Positions 13,263 through 24,868 of a stretch of 64,000 nt of DNA are shown here, in pieces. A program made the translations under genes and the position numbers. The notes beneath the pieces are model-generated. The model was not told where the DNA came from. It did no database searches and worked only from the letters and a program-made list of their open reading frames with translations. Origin of the DNA: Anisakis pegreffii (lineage: Eukaryota > Nematoda > Chromadorea > Rhabditida > Anisakidae); contig JAPYMA010000070.1 of assembly GCA_035041965.1 (NCBI GenBank), positions 1 through 64,000 on the forward strand. Reading direction: 5' to 3'. Positions within the stretch are counted from its first letter, which is position 1, and each line of letters starts with the position of its first letter.

Positions 13263-13943
13263 TCACATATGGTGAAGACACTCCCATGAAACTGCATAAT
13301 GTGAATTGCAATCTGTAGCGTTATCACATGGAGTAGCACCCACCCGACGACCACCGTTCGGACACGTCTCCGACAAACTGTAGCATTCGTCAACAACACA
13401 TACAGTATCTTGTTTAAAAATTAGTGGTGTTGGATTGCAATCACTTAGCTGGATTGCAATCGCTTTGCATATGTAATGCATTAGCTGTCCATCGTTCACG
13501 CATGGATATCTTGGATTGTGACTAGGAGACGGTACACAACACACGTTATTGATACATTCAACTTCACTACTGGTTGTATGATGCTTACAATCTTGTGCTG
13601 ACTTACAGCGGTCTGCAACTGCCATTTTAGTGGCAGGACAGTGACCCACAATTTGACAACATACAACGTCAATACACATCACCGGACTACCATGATAAAA
13701 AGCTAAGCAACGTGATCGACCACAAGGGTTGCTCACTGCCTTTCCTCCATTGCTGCACGTGTCAGGAATCGAGCAACATTTTCCGCTAATGCATTCAGCT
13801 AATCAGCCAGTAAGAAAACATTGTCCGTTGTTCGTGCATGACATTCCCAGATCACTTTCACCGTTAACACACTTTTCCGCTTGAGCGGTGAAACGATTCA
13901 TATGCCATACAGCAAGGATGAAGAAAATTATCGAACTTGACAT
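13263..13943 (-). pseudogene. Secreted cysteine-rich repeat protein, interrupted by TGA
   Basis: Starting at the ATG ending at 13943, the minus strand encodes a hydrophobic leader (SSSIIFFILAVW) and then a Cys-rich extracellular protein. The repeated pattern is C-N-G, a Cys pair, then EC....CC, seen as AECISGKCC, VECINNVCC and MCIDVVCC. At least 25 cysteines occur in about 225 codons. This spacing recalls the EB or lustrin-type Cys-rich modules common in nematode secreted proteins, but I cannot assign the family firmly. Codon 47 is TGA (13803-13805), between CFLTG and LAEC, and the frame is perfectly kept on both sides. The last repeat ends at an EC without its CC before a stop at 13263, so a further exon or a truncation is likely. 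It could be a recent pseudogene, a sequence error or, less likely, a recoded stop. Confidence 0.6.
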
Positions 13944-16797
13944 ATTCAGCCTGAAGAAACGTTTTTATTTACGTAATTTCAATAACCTCATTACCGTAAC
14001 CAATCACTTTTCGAGGTCTTGATGCATCCGCTATTGAATTGTTGTGGGAAAACGCATTCGATATTTCCGATGCGATTCAAATGGGAAGAGCAAATGAAAT
14101 AATATTACGATATCGGATGCAATAACTAATGGCAAAAGATGGAAAAAAAATCAAACTTAACTAAATATTCGAGTGGAGTCTCACGATGACTGTGATATCA
14201 AATGAAGAGCCTTCAATATGTCCACTTTTTAAGCAAACCATCGCTTTCCGTAATGAATCATTTCGTCAAGCTTGTTCGCTACCCATCTGTACAAACAGAA
14301 AATTTCACCGAATTTTCTCCAACCACCAAAAAAGCTTTGTTTGTTTCGTATTCGTAGAAACAAACAACAAAGAACTTATCTCCTCCGTCTAGTGGAGCCA
14401 GATGTGGCGTTGGAACTGCTCTGAAAAGAAATGATCATCCATCAGGCAATTAGATCTCCTTCATTGTTGCTAGAGATTTTGACAGTCTTACAGCTTATTG
14501 CTTGTGAAGATACTCTGTAATTGTATTGTTGTTATTCTACGCCACAAAACAATGTCGAAAACTGCAGGTTCTGATCATAATTTTGACTGTGTTTAACAAG
14601 TATTATATATTTTGGAAGAAAGTACGGCAGTGCGACATCATTTTTCGAGAATTTTACGTATGATGAAATTCAAACCACTTCGTTTGAAAGAAATGTATAT
14701 CGATAAAACCTTCATGCATTACTTTTTGTATTCTTTCGGACGCTACCTCATCTCATCATCACAAATGCGCACCAGTTATGGACAGTATCAGTCTGCGGCT
14801 GATTAGAAGTCTAATTCATTCGTACTCAACTTAAATGTTCGTATATTTACCCGATACAATGGTTCATCAATAACTGAGATTTATTTAAGTTCGAATGAAC
14901 TTAGTGGCATTGAATTGCACGATATAACCAAGACAAGCGACTTTGGTTGCGCTTTCTGGCACTCAGCTCTTTCGTTGTCGTATTAACTTGTATGTGAGAA
15001 ATTTTCTCTCCATTTAGTGACGGCAAATGGCAGCAATTCACACCCAGTTGCTCACCCAACCTTGCAAATCCCTTGATGTCATCAACAAATGCAAACTGCC
15101 ACAATTATCCATCAGTTCGGCTCAGTTGATCAATCAGTCATCATAAACTGTCAGTCCAAGCGTTGGTTGACATTACTTGTTCATCACTGCCTTCAGTTCA
15201 TATCGTTTGAATTGGCTTGTCAAAGCAACGCGACCAACACCTGACGGGTTTGCTGCTAGTGTTGCAGACAGTTAAAGAAAAATCTATTAATCGATTGTGA
15301 TGAGAACTTTCGCAATTAATGTTCTGCTTTTGAAGGTTTTTTGGTTCGCCGAAGATTTGAATATATTTATATTTAGTAATCAAAATGCTTACGAGATATA
15401 ACAAAATTAAATGTGATTCTTCAAATGCGAAAATTGAAAAGAACAAAATTTATTGGAAAATGACCAGTACAGAAGTAAACTTTTTGAAAGAACAGAGGCA
15501 TACAAACCACAAACAGCACACAAATCACATTAAGACTGTAAACAGTGGAACGGCAACGAAATAAAACGACCTTCGACAAGAACAGATTATCAACAGACGC
15601 GAACGAGATCATACATCTCCAAATCACATTGATGATTGTGGTTGAGTTGACAAACAAACAAGGAAGATTTGTAAAACAGATAGAATCATAAAAGAGCATT
15701 CGACTGAGGGAACACTTCCAGGAAACTGAATCTGAAACCAGCACTGCTTTCTGGAGAATAATCTTATCGGAATAGAGAGAAAAATATCAAACATCGATGA
15801 ATTTGGATAATAAGACTTTCGATTTCGTTTTTCCTAATGAAATATTGCCTGTGCCCACTGCATGCGAGCCAGTTTAGGATCGAATAAAATTTTCATTTTA
15901 TCGTGAAAATGTACCCGTCAAATGAACCGTTCAATCATCAGAAGCATGAGTCACTTATCGTTAGGACAAAAATTTATAAAAACTCAGACGACAAATCAAC
16001 ACAAACCAATTTGAGAAGAAAGATGGAAATATTAAAAGTGTGAACAATAATCTTGTGTAAATACACTCTGAAAAACGTTCATAATTTTATAATGTGAAAA
16101 GGATGTATCGTATTTTGCTGAATTAACAGCACAAACAATAGATTACAGTTATAGAAGTTCAACTCTTACACCAAAAAACTTCGAACTGTAGTATCGTGAA
16201 CGTAACGGACGACATAATGAAATGAAAGAATTATTATTTGTGACAGAATAGTCAAATAGATTCAACAGATTCAGAACAAATATCTGGAAAAGTGAAAATT
16301 GATGCAGAAAGGATGCATCTTTTAAAATATGTTGCTAACTTCTGAGAATCACAAAGAAAGGAAAAAAGATAACAATTCGAGGAAAATAAAGCCATGAAAT
16401 TAGTGAATTTATCGAGACCAAACGCATGGAATGATAACTGAAAATGTTCACTTGACACCACACGTCACATCTGATTCACCCAACAAATATCGACCGATTC
16501 ATTTTGCATTATTCGAATGGATGTGAATTTCTGTTGAAGATAATGAGATTTTCTTTCAAATTTTCGAATGTCCTCTTTAAAAAATATGAAACACCCATTT
16601 ACATGTGTATCTCTCCGATGCTCACTGTCAGCACCATATGGATCACTTGTTCAATCGTCAAAGAATTGCTCTATTGTTAAAATTTCAACTCAAAATTCGC
16701 GTTCATTCACTTCGTCGTTATAAATTCAAAAGAATTTCGGAACGATAAGTGTACTGAGAAGTTCAGTATAGGGTGAAACATAACGCTCCAAGCTCAT
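13944..16797. other. AT-rich intergenic region, no supported gene
   Basis: Only short open frames without acceptor and donor pairs are present. The longest (minus strand, 15421-15744) is rich in Phe, Leu, Cys and Ser, as AT-rich non-coding frames usually are, and shows no motif. It includes the 3' flank of the cytochrome b561 gene at its right end. Confidence 0.4.
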
Positions 16798-19712
16798 CTA
16801 ATCAGTGGTGGTAAGCTGATGAAGTGATTCCTCCTCAGGAAGTGGTCTTCGACGCCATCTTGGATTCAGAACGATGATCACCACTGAGGCGCAATAAGCC
16901 AGAATCGTTAGACCCAGAAAATTGCTCACCACTTGCTCACCGCAAAGTTGTTTGTCTTGAGTCCAGCACCTGAGGTGGAATGAGTATTTCTCGTGAAATC
17001 AAAAGTGATGTTGCTATTCAAAAATTGGAAACGCGTTTGAACTTCAAATTTAGCTATTCAATCAAAAACTTTAAATGATAAAATTTGTCGTGCTCACTTT
17101 CAAAAACTAACTAATACACTACGCCAATGATATGGATATACCATTTGGCTTCAAGCAAAACTTCGGGAGGAAGGTGGAAGGGGGGGGTTGCTTGAAACCG
17201 AGTGGTATATCAATGTCACTGATGTTACCGAGCTCAAACCAGGCTAGAATTTGGCTAGTATCTGGTTCTCTACTCATGTTATCATGATATAATACGATAA
17301 CAAAAAATTGAGTTCTAACGTGTGTTTCCAAGCGGCACGTTCCGAAATGCCCATCACGGCAGCAGCACTAACGCATGTAAACAAGCCAAGACCGAACGCC
17401 TGATGAAATGGCATTAAAAACTGTCGCATTGGGATGCTAAACCCAGGAAAGAAGAACGTCGCGAAACCACTCACATACTGTAACGTTGGATTGATTGAAC
17501 GTGATGTCGTACGAAAATAATTCATCTTTCATGTCGAAAATAATTCATCCGAATTGAAGCGATACACTCGCGATTTTTTTGAGACACAAAAAGCTTTCGC
17601 ATAATGCGAGTATACTTAGCGAACGAAATCAACATGGCTTATTCAATACATCGACAAACTTAATAGGGGAGTGTCAGAAACGGAAAATGTTAGATGCCGC
17701 GATTTTGAATGAATACGAACCTGAATGCAATACGCAACAACAACCGAAATACCGATCCATGAATGCAGTGAATATAAATTCGGTAATGGATCAAGCTGAT
17801 CGCCTTTCTGATGATAGTCGTGCGAATCCCAAACAGCTTTGAGCGCGATTATCATGAATATGAGTACCATTGTGTGTAATGTTAAATGTAGTAACTTCGA
17901 GAAACGTTTGCGCTCATTACGGAATACGCGATAGACCAATAATGCTAAAATTCAATTGAAGCACCTTCAAATAAGAGTTGGGATCAAATTTGTAACTGCA
18001 TGACAGCAATGATATTTAATTAGGAATTATGAGAGTTTACTGGAATGAACAATGTCGAGAGCGAATAAAAATTAGCTCGACAAGGAAGTTTGTTGGTTGT
18101 TCAAAGATTTTTAATGACATGCAAGGCGGTGACATTCGGGTGAATGTGCTCAGCGGTTAATTAAGAACGGTCTGGAATTAATCATTGGATTCATGCGCTG
18201 TTCACAGACTGAGTAACGGCTGGTCATGATGAGCTCGAGGAACTGACCTTCTCCGTAAAGAAACACAAGACCCATGGTCATGAAGGTTGGATGGTAATGG
18301 AACTGTCTTTCTGGGTCATCACTCCAAGCAAATCCATCCTCATATCCACCCATCCATATCGCTACCAAAAACACTGCAGCACCACCTCAAAAGTTTTTTG
18401 GTAATTATAAAATTCATTTCTTTTATTCGTTGACAGACATTCCAAACGCACGGTCTGATACAGTGACCTTCGAGAATATAAGTCAAATTGATTCAAATGA
18501 ATTGACATTCCAATAACCCATTTTGATAAATTCCTATGGAATTGTTGAAGTTTATGAAATTGGAATTGTTATCATCATTGTAGAATTCACTGAAATGATA
18601 TCTAAAAATCTTTAATTTAATGATTTTATGCTTTATCATTAATCTCACAACGTGGTGATGTTTGATCATTCGACGCCAACTCAATACTGTAATCGTAAGT
18701 AATCCATTAAGCAATGTGGATATTCTGTCTAATTAACGATAGAATGTGCATCGAACACGAATGATCGTTGTGTTGAATTGTGTGACGATGGATGCGTTTC
18801 TGAACTGACACTTTTCTCATGGCAACAAAGCAGACTGCTTGAAATAATCGATGCATGAATACGTAACTGACAAAGCTCAATGGTCCTCTATAATTGAATT
18901 CTATATTCGAATCTTATTTGCAGCAGCACACTCCTATATATCCTGCGGGAAATTTTCTTTGTGCACTTTTTGGAAAAAATCTTATTAAACAAGCTTTCGC
19001 ATTCATCAATCGAGAAAAAAAGTGATCACCCTCGGGAAGAGTACTCAATTGACAGGATGAAATGTATTCGTTTCAGATAACTCTCACAAATGTTTCCTTG
19101 ACATGGGTTGTTGAACTCAACAAACAGTAAACAACCAATGAGGCAACTTGAAATCGAGCACGATAAATGAACATAGTCACTAAAGCCATATTTGTTGTCA
19201 GTTTCTCATTTGTTTCGGCTTTTACTAAAATTTCTCTTAACATACATTTTGGATTTTGCACCAATGATTCTGCACCAATAACATACATTTTGGACCATTG
19301 CAAAAATAAGTCATTACGAAAGCTTATTTATCACTGCAAAACAACTGTCTCAATATAATTGAACGAATGTTACAAGCCTAATCAGGGAACTTAATGCTTT
19401 CAACTTCGAAAAAAGCTGCCATTAGGAGAAGGATAATGTGGAATGTTTTGTGGACGAGATAAGATTTTGCCCTTGTTCACGAATACGTTCCGAGCGACAA
19501 TTTCTTCTCATAACCGATAAATTGAACGAATTGAAAGAAAGCGTATCATTGTTTCGATAAAAATCGCACTAAAGTTCGATAAAGAGCAAAAAACTGACTG
19601 ATGATAAATACGAAAACATACCAAACAATTGCGATCCACCAAGTACAACATTAAAGAGACGCATACTTTGCTGTTCGCTCAGCATTTCAAATGACTCTTG
19701 AAATAACGACAT
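16798..19712 (-). CDS. Cytochrome b561 family transmembrane redox protein, 5 exons
   Basis: Di-haem membrane protein that moves electrons, typically from cytosolic ascorbate, across a membrane to a monodehydroascorbate or ferric acceptor (family knowledge). Exons on the minus strand in reading order: 19712-19622, 18385-18248, 17944-17721, 17477-17320, 16969-16798. Phases match at all four junctions and give 260 residues, the usual family length. The four haem-ligating histidines are all seen: His62 in YHPTFMTMGL, His96 in KLLHLTLH, His137 in SLHSWIG and His176 in MPFHQAFG. The signature YRVFRNE directly precedes the second helix pair. Hydrophobic stretches fit six transmembrane helices. The C-terminus is cytosolic-looking (PRWRRRPLPEEES). 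A short foldback lies in the last intron. Which paralogue it is (vesicular, lysosomal or duodenal type) cannot be decided. Confidence 0.93.
17135..17211. repeat. Short foldback in cytochrome b561 intron
   Basis: Two 24-base arms (17135-17158 and 17188-17211) are imperfect inverted copies of each other, reading GATATACCA...TTCAAGCAA from both ends, around a G-rich centre. It lies within the last intron of the cytochrome b561 gene. It may be a tiny miniature element or a hairpin. Confidence 0.55.
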
Positions 19713-22562
19713 CTTTTAAGACTTTTTCCGAATCCGAAATGTCCAATTAGAATGTGACTGGTTGAGCAGAGTAACGCAACGTCGATCGTATTTCTGTGAA
19801 ATAGAAAGCAATTATAGATGCACAGAAATTAAACGAAACAAACGACAAAAAAGTGAGATGGAATTATAATTCTTCAAAGTACAACGTGACATCATACGAA
19901 TATGCTCAATGCAAATTAAAGATATTCAGTTGAAGCAGAAAAAACTTTATAAAATCAATCACTTTTGTTTACATATTTACTTAGAATTTTCTCCCTCAGA
20001 CCCTCAAGAAATGAACGGCAGCACTGTGACTCCGACTGAATTAAGCAGTCTCAGAAATTTGTTCACAGTTCATCTGCGATTCCATCTAAGAACAAACGCT
20101 TTCAGGCAAAGAAAGGCATTTCAACGTTTTGCTACGACCCAACGAAGAATATTTGTTTACCTACGCGAAATCAATACTGCGTAGTGTGTTGAGAGGATGG
20201 AAACATTAATTAGTTATCGCACATTAAGATGCGAAATAATGAGTTATCAGAGAAAACTAACGAATTATACTCAAAAGCATTAATCATCTACAATTCTCAC
20301 ATTGAATGAAACATTCAAAGATAACCATGTTAGTGTCTGCACGGATCTCAACTTTTTAATCCCGATCTCAATCCCCTAATTTATCTTCTGAAAAACCTTG
20401 GGACTTGAGAATTCGATGACTTGAGAATTCGATCACTTCCACTTTATTCAAATTCAGCGATATTGGTCTACCACTCAATAGGGTATAAGTGGATGAACAA
20501 TAACATATTGGCGACACCTTAGAATTTTCTTCACAAAGCAATGAACAAAACATTCAACAACCTTGCTTAGTGCTTCATCATAACTGTTGCTTTATCTTCT
20601 GTTCATGCTCATTTTGCAATCCCAGTATTATCCCGACATTGCAAATGAGATTTTGCGAATACTAAATCATACCCGACTAGAACTAAGGCTGTTTCACAAT
20701 ATCTTTCTTCTATATTTGTGCTCAAATATTGATCGCGCTTCGTCAAAAATCGCTCGCTGATATCAGACTCACCGTGCGCTAATAATCGTTGAAAACTTTT
20801 GCAGAGACCCTCGTTGAGCAGTTCAATGATTTGTTGATATTTATCAAAACTATTTTCATTCACGTAGCACATTCGAGAAAGTTTTGTGAGCAAATGAAAT
20901 TCATTAACAACAATGAATTCATTAATAATGCTTAAAAATGATTTTATTGAGCTCACACAAATAATCGGAATGACATTTACCGATAAAAACGTTCACAAAT
21001 GACCCAACCTACTCATATAAATTGTAGCAAATTCACTGAATAAGAAAACGTTCACTATTCAGAATATGGAGGATGAAATCGTTGCACTTAGTAAATATGC
21101 ATGCAACATGATGAGAGAGGAATTTTCATGAGGCACCTTCGCAGATAGCCATCAGAGGAAAGTTGACAATGTGCAATATGTGCAGAACACACATTTGCAA
21201 CGATTAAGTGAAAAAATAGACATAATACATGCGAAATTACGACATATATGCATAGGTTGATTACTAAACCGTTTGGGCGGATTAAAAGAACATGGCTGAT
21301 ATCATCGAATAAGGTCTTTTAATACCCGTCTAGCTTCACACCAACACGCACAGCAACTAATGAAAAACAAGGCCTCAGTTGCGCTCAATTTCGATTGTAT
21401 ATAATATGATATCATTGCTATAGCAATCTCTCGAGGAAAAGAGGCATTCAAGCAAATAAACTGCTGACAACCTTCCATCTCCATCAAATGATGCATCCAG
21501 GCTGAATACCACATTCAATGCACACAACATCCTTTATGATGCATACATACGCAAATGATGCATCCAGGCTGAATAACGCAACAACACGCACGTTTGATTC
21601 GATTCTTATACGAGACTCTTAAAATCAATACGACATTCAGCAGTGTCATGACATGATACACCAACTATTGCAATAATCCATTTTACGGTATTTTTGGAGA
21701 GTAAGAGTAATGCCACCGATAAAAACGCGATGAACTAATATTCTCTCCATAATCAAAGTCGTTAAAACGTTCCAATTTGACCACTAGAAATTGGAATAGT
21801 GATTTTCAGAAAGATAAAGCATAAAGATGCAGATTCACTGTCCACATTTAGTATCAGAAATGCGCGAATCAACTCGATACGCATTAGATATGAAAGGTTT
21901 TCAAGAAAGGTGCAACGAAATGGATTTGCGATGTGAAAAAGAATGAAGAACAACGCTATTTGTTACAATATTTCCATGAGTTCATCTCACAATCAGTTCT
22001 ATTTGTTTACTTAAGACGTAACTAAACAAATACAATTTGAGGTGAGATGATTTCATGAAAACAATATTATAACAAAAAGTGTTGTTTGTGCATTTTTATT
22101 GAAATTCTTCGATAACTATTGCATATCAAATTGATTCGTGCATTTCTGGGGTCGAATCATGACAGTTAACTGCATCTTCATGCTTTATCTTTCTGTAAAT
22201 TACGATTCTGATTTCGGATTAGAGTGTTTTAGTGATTTCGATTGTGGAGAGAATATTCACGCTTACCAGCTTGTTTATGTCGACCGCACACAAAATGCAT
22301 CTAATTATAACGAATAAAGCAGCAGTCAATCAATACGTATAAGCACAGTTAAATCGACTGCGGTTTACAATTGAGACAACAAACACATAAATCGTTTTAG
22401 TTGTATGAGAAGAACGAGTTTATTTGCTATCAGCCAGCAGTGGTAAAAACACTGGAAAGAACAACTGAATTCTGATTTGATCGTTATCATTTGAATATTT
22501 ACTTGGATATGTCTGTTCATACACCCGCATATTGATCAGAAATGAGGAAGTAATACAACTGA
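19713..22562. other. Mostly non-coding; one possible orphan exon
   Basis: Upstream flank of the cytochrome b561 gene. Apart from the minus-strand candidate near 20760-20956 no exon is supported. Short phrases such as ATGATGCATCCAGGCTGAATA recur at about 21489 and 21555, showing a local duplication. Confidence 0.35.
20609..20956 (-). other. Possible orphan exon, unknown protein
   Basis: This minus-strand frame is open for 115 codons and has a less AT-biased residue mix than its neighbours (for example SFDKYQQIIELLNEGLCKSF). A consensus donor CACG/GTGAGT lies inside it near 20772, so the real exon may end there. No start, acceptor or partner exon could be fixed and no family is recognised. Confidence 0.22.
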
Positions 22563-22640
22563 TTACTTCTTCTTATCAGAGAGTGATTGTGATAGTGGCA
22601 GCTGTTCGAGATATTCGTCACTCTCGCTATCATCTATTAA
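22563..22640 (-). CDS. Orphan terminal exon of an unidentified gene
   Basis: A strong GTGTTTTCAG acceptor on the minus strand is followed by 25 codons and TAA. The peptide is acidic and Ser/Leu-rich and ends in a Lys cluster (SQSLSDKKK). Composition and splice signal fit a real last exon, but I could not find the upstream exons, which would lie to the right (above 22640). It may equally be a chance match. Confidence 0.3.
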   Translation of the reverse strand, partial: LIDDSESDEYLEQLPLSQSLSDKKK

Positions 22641-23537
22641 CTGAAAACACATCGGGGAAAATAGAATGATGTTTGTGATTAGATTGCACATGAGAGTTTT
22701 ATGACAAAAGGAAAGTTAAACGCGTGAGATCAGAACACTGTGATTCTTCAGAAATGGTGCAGACAAACTATTTCAGTTAATGATTATTTATGGATCAGTG
22801 TGATCTTATATGATCACTTAGTAGGGATCACAAAAACGGTATACTCATTGATCACTTAGTAAACTTAATGGAAGTGTTCGTTGCTAAGTTTTTAGCTGAA
22901 ACTTATAATTTGATGTTCAATCTTTCACAGAATGTACACAGAAAATTTGTTATTGACAGTTTTTTTCGAAACATTTTTGTTTCAGGGAGACAGCTGTACA
23001 GCTGCAGTCTTCTCCTAGAACTTCTAGAACTTGCATACATAGTTCTCCTAGAACTTGCATAGCTAAATTCAATCATCGTTTTTTGCACGATATACCTCAA
23101 CAGAGTAATGGCAGCAACCGCAGCATTTGGTTGTGAGATTGAAGATATCTTGCTTCTTCCCATTCATCAATCATTTTTTAAGCATTATGTGACAATAACG
23201 CAATTACTGCATTGTCGCTAGAAGTCATCACATTCCAATTCGATATAAGTAAGATAGCCGAAGTCGACATGTCGAGAGTATCGGATTCAAGAATGCAAAG
23301 GAGAACTTGCATAGTTCCCTTTCGCACTGAAGAGAGCTCGCACAGTTCTCTTCAATGCAAAAGAGAACTTGCATATGGCAGTTCGTTTTGCCTACATTAG
23401 TTCCATTGCTTATTAAAACTGAGGAGAAATGGAATTTCCTTAAATTTTCACGATTCTAGCTAATGATTTTTTCTATTTTTTATTATATGGCTGTAAAGAT
23501 TGTGTACTGTCGATTCAATTTTTATTCGGAAAATTAC
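22641..23537. repeat. Non-coding with short CTAGAACTTGCATA-like repeats
   Basis: Phrases around AGAACTTGCATA occur four times (about 23025, 23052, 23302 and 23364), with GAGAACTTGCATAG and TCTCCTAGAACTTGC variants, and two are part of longer near-copies. I see no gene in this stretch. Confidence 0.4.
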
Positions 23538-23559
23538 CTCAAACCTGGGTAATTAAACC
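23538..23559 (-). ncRNA. SL1-like spliced-leader sequence (variant or pseudogene)
   Basis: The minus strand reads GGTTTAATTACCCA then GGTTTGAG. This is the 22-nt nematode SL1 leader with one change, A to G at position 15. The very next bases are GTAATTT, a usable 5' donor exactly where the leader is cut in SL RNA genes. Seen directly: 21 of 22 identity plus the GT. I do not see a clear Sm-binding site or the usual paired stems in the following 100 bases (toward 23440), so it may be a degenerate SL RNA copy rather than an expressed one. It lies alone, not in a visible 5S rRNA cluster. Confidence 0.6.
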
Positions 23560-24050
23560 ACATACAATTAACAAACATCGTGAACAAAATTATAATACTA
23601 ACAGTTAATCAATAAAAATAAGAAGTTATCATAAATACATCATGCGGCTGCATGATGCTATTTCAACGACACACAAAGAAACTTATCAATGGTAGAATTT
23701 TCCTTTTATAGTGTTTCAGTTATAATCAACAGCTACACCACTTTATTACTCGTAATTCTTTGAAGCTCGGAATGCCAATCACTTTTATCTTATCAAACTA
23801 TCCCTCTGATTCTCACTGATTCTCTGAGGGATAGGTTGCCATATGATACTCAATGGCTCTTCGCGTAAACAATGTATTGCCAATCAAACTGACAATATTG
23901 TTATTAAATCATTCTAATAATTGAATGATTTTACGACACAATCATTCTAATATCATTTTCATTTATTTAAAATTAACTCACGACTCAATTGTCGTGACAG
24001 ATGTGTTCCAAAAAAATTAGGATTGAAAGTAAAACTCATAGTGATAACAA
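23560..24050. other. AT-rich non-coding stretch
   Basis: No exon seen. It contains short ATTCTAAT/CATTCTAATA repeats near 23910-23955. Otherwise featureless. Confidence 0.35.
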
Positions 24051-24057
24051 CAAACAC

Positions 24058-24058
<1 letters not shown>

Positions 24059-24100
<42 letters not shown>
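24059..24100. repeat. AAT/ATA trinucleotide microsatellite
   Basis: About 14 uninterrupted ATA triplets, followed by an interrupted AT-rich tail to about 24240. The poly-isoleucine frames open here on both strands are a product of the repeat. Confidence 0.95.
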
Positions 24101-24103
<3 letters not shown>

Positions 24104-24239
24104 TAATAACTTTAATGATAATAATGATATTAACAATAACAACAATACGAAAATGTACAAATATAATAATAAATATAACACAAATACAATAAATAATAAT
24201 TAAATATAATAAAATATAATAAATATAGCAATAATATAG

Positions 24240-24425
24240 CAATGTTATTCAAAAACAGTTTAAAGAACAGCCAAAGTCTGTTGAAAGCTGTTCTATTCTG
24301 TTATTTTGGGCTCAAGAGCGGCTCTATTCTATTCCAAACTGTTCCTTCCACATTGAAGAACTGTTCTACTCTATTCTACGGAACAGAACAGGAATAGAAC
24401 AGCTTAACTGGAATAGAGACATCAT
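24240..24425. repeat. Degenerate GTTCTATTCTGTTCC-type repeat cluster
   Basis: Variants of TTCTATTCTGTTCC and its complement (GGAACAGAACAGGAATAGAACAG) recur about ten times in both orientations, so the segment can fold on itself. Similar phrases return at about 53755-53800. Looks like a decayed dispersed repeat family; no coding potential. Confidence 0.6.
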
Positions 24426-24868
24426 TAGTCAGGAGTTTTGAGAGATTTTTAGCGGAATAATTTTGTGTTCCTTTTTTGGCACCAATCGGTTCAGATTAAT
24501 CAGCTTATTTACTTCGTTAAACGTTTTCTTAGCATGACTCTTTATGTTGAACAGTTACTTCATGATCGAAGGATAAAATTGGATTTATGCAACCATATCT
24601 GCTCTTCTCCACATTCTTAATCATTACTTTCGGATTATAAATGTGGAGAGGGGCAGACACAATTGAACGTTAGGAACCTAAGCTTCCATTCACTGCTCAG
24701 ACCTTAACCAACATTCTACCAGTTCCATCTGCTGCTTATTACCATCCTGTGAACAGATCTTAATTTGAGTTTGAAAATTATATGCATTATGAAAGATTTT
24801 CAATAAATAAAGATAAATGATAAAAACTCATTTTATTCCCATGTAACACAACAGATGTATCGAAAAAG

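Noticed and set aside
12913..13311. 132-codon minus-strand frame overlapping the Cys-rich gene
   Set aside because: It lacks the Cys-repeat pattern, has no acceptor at a matching phase and overlaps the end of the better-supported frame.
15421..15744. 107-codon minus-strand frame, hydrophobic, considered as a chemoreceptor fragment
   Set aside because: No receptor motif, no splice partners, and a composition typical of AT-rich non-coding frames.
17579..17842. 87-codon plus-strand frame
   Set aside because: It is antisense to the cytochrome b561 exon at 17721-17944, which has clear haem-ligand motifs and matching splice phases.
24001..24242. Poly-isoleucine frames on both strands
   Set aside because: Produced by the AAT/ATA microsatellite.
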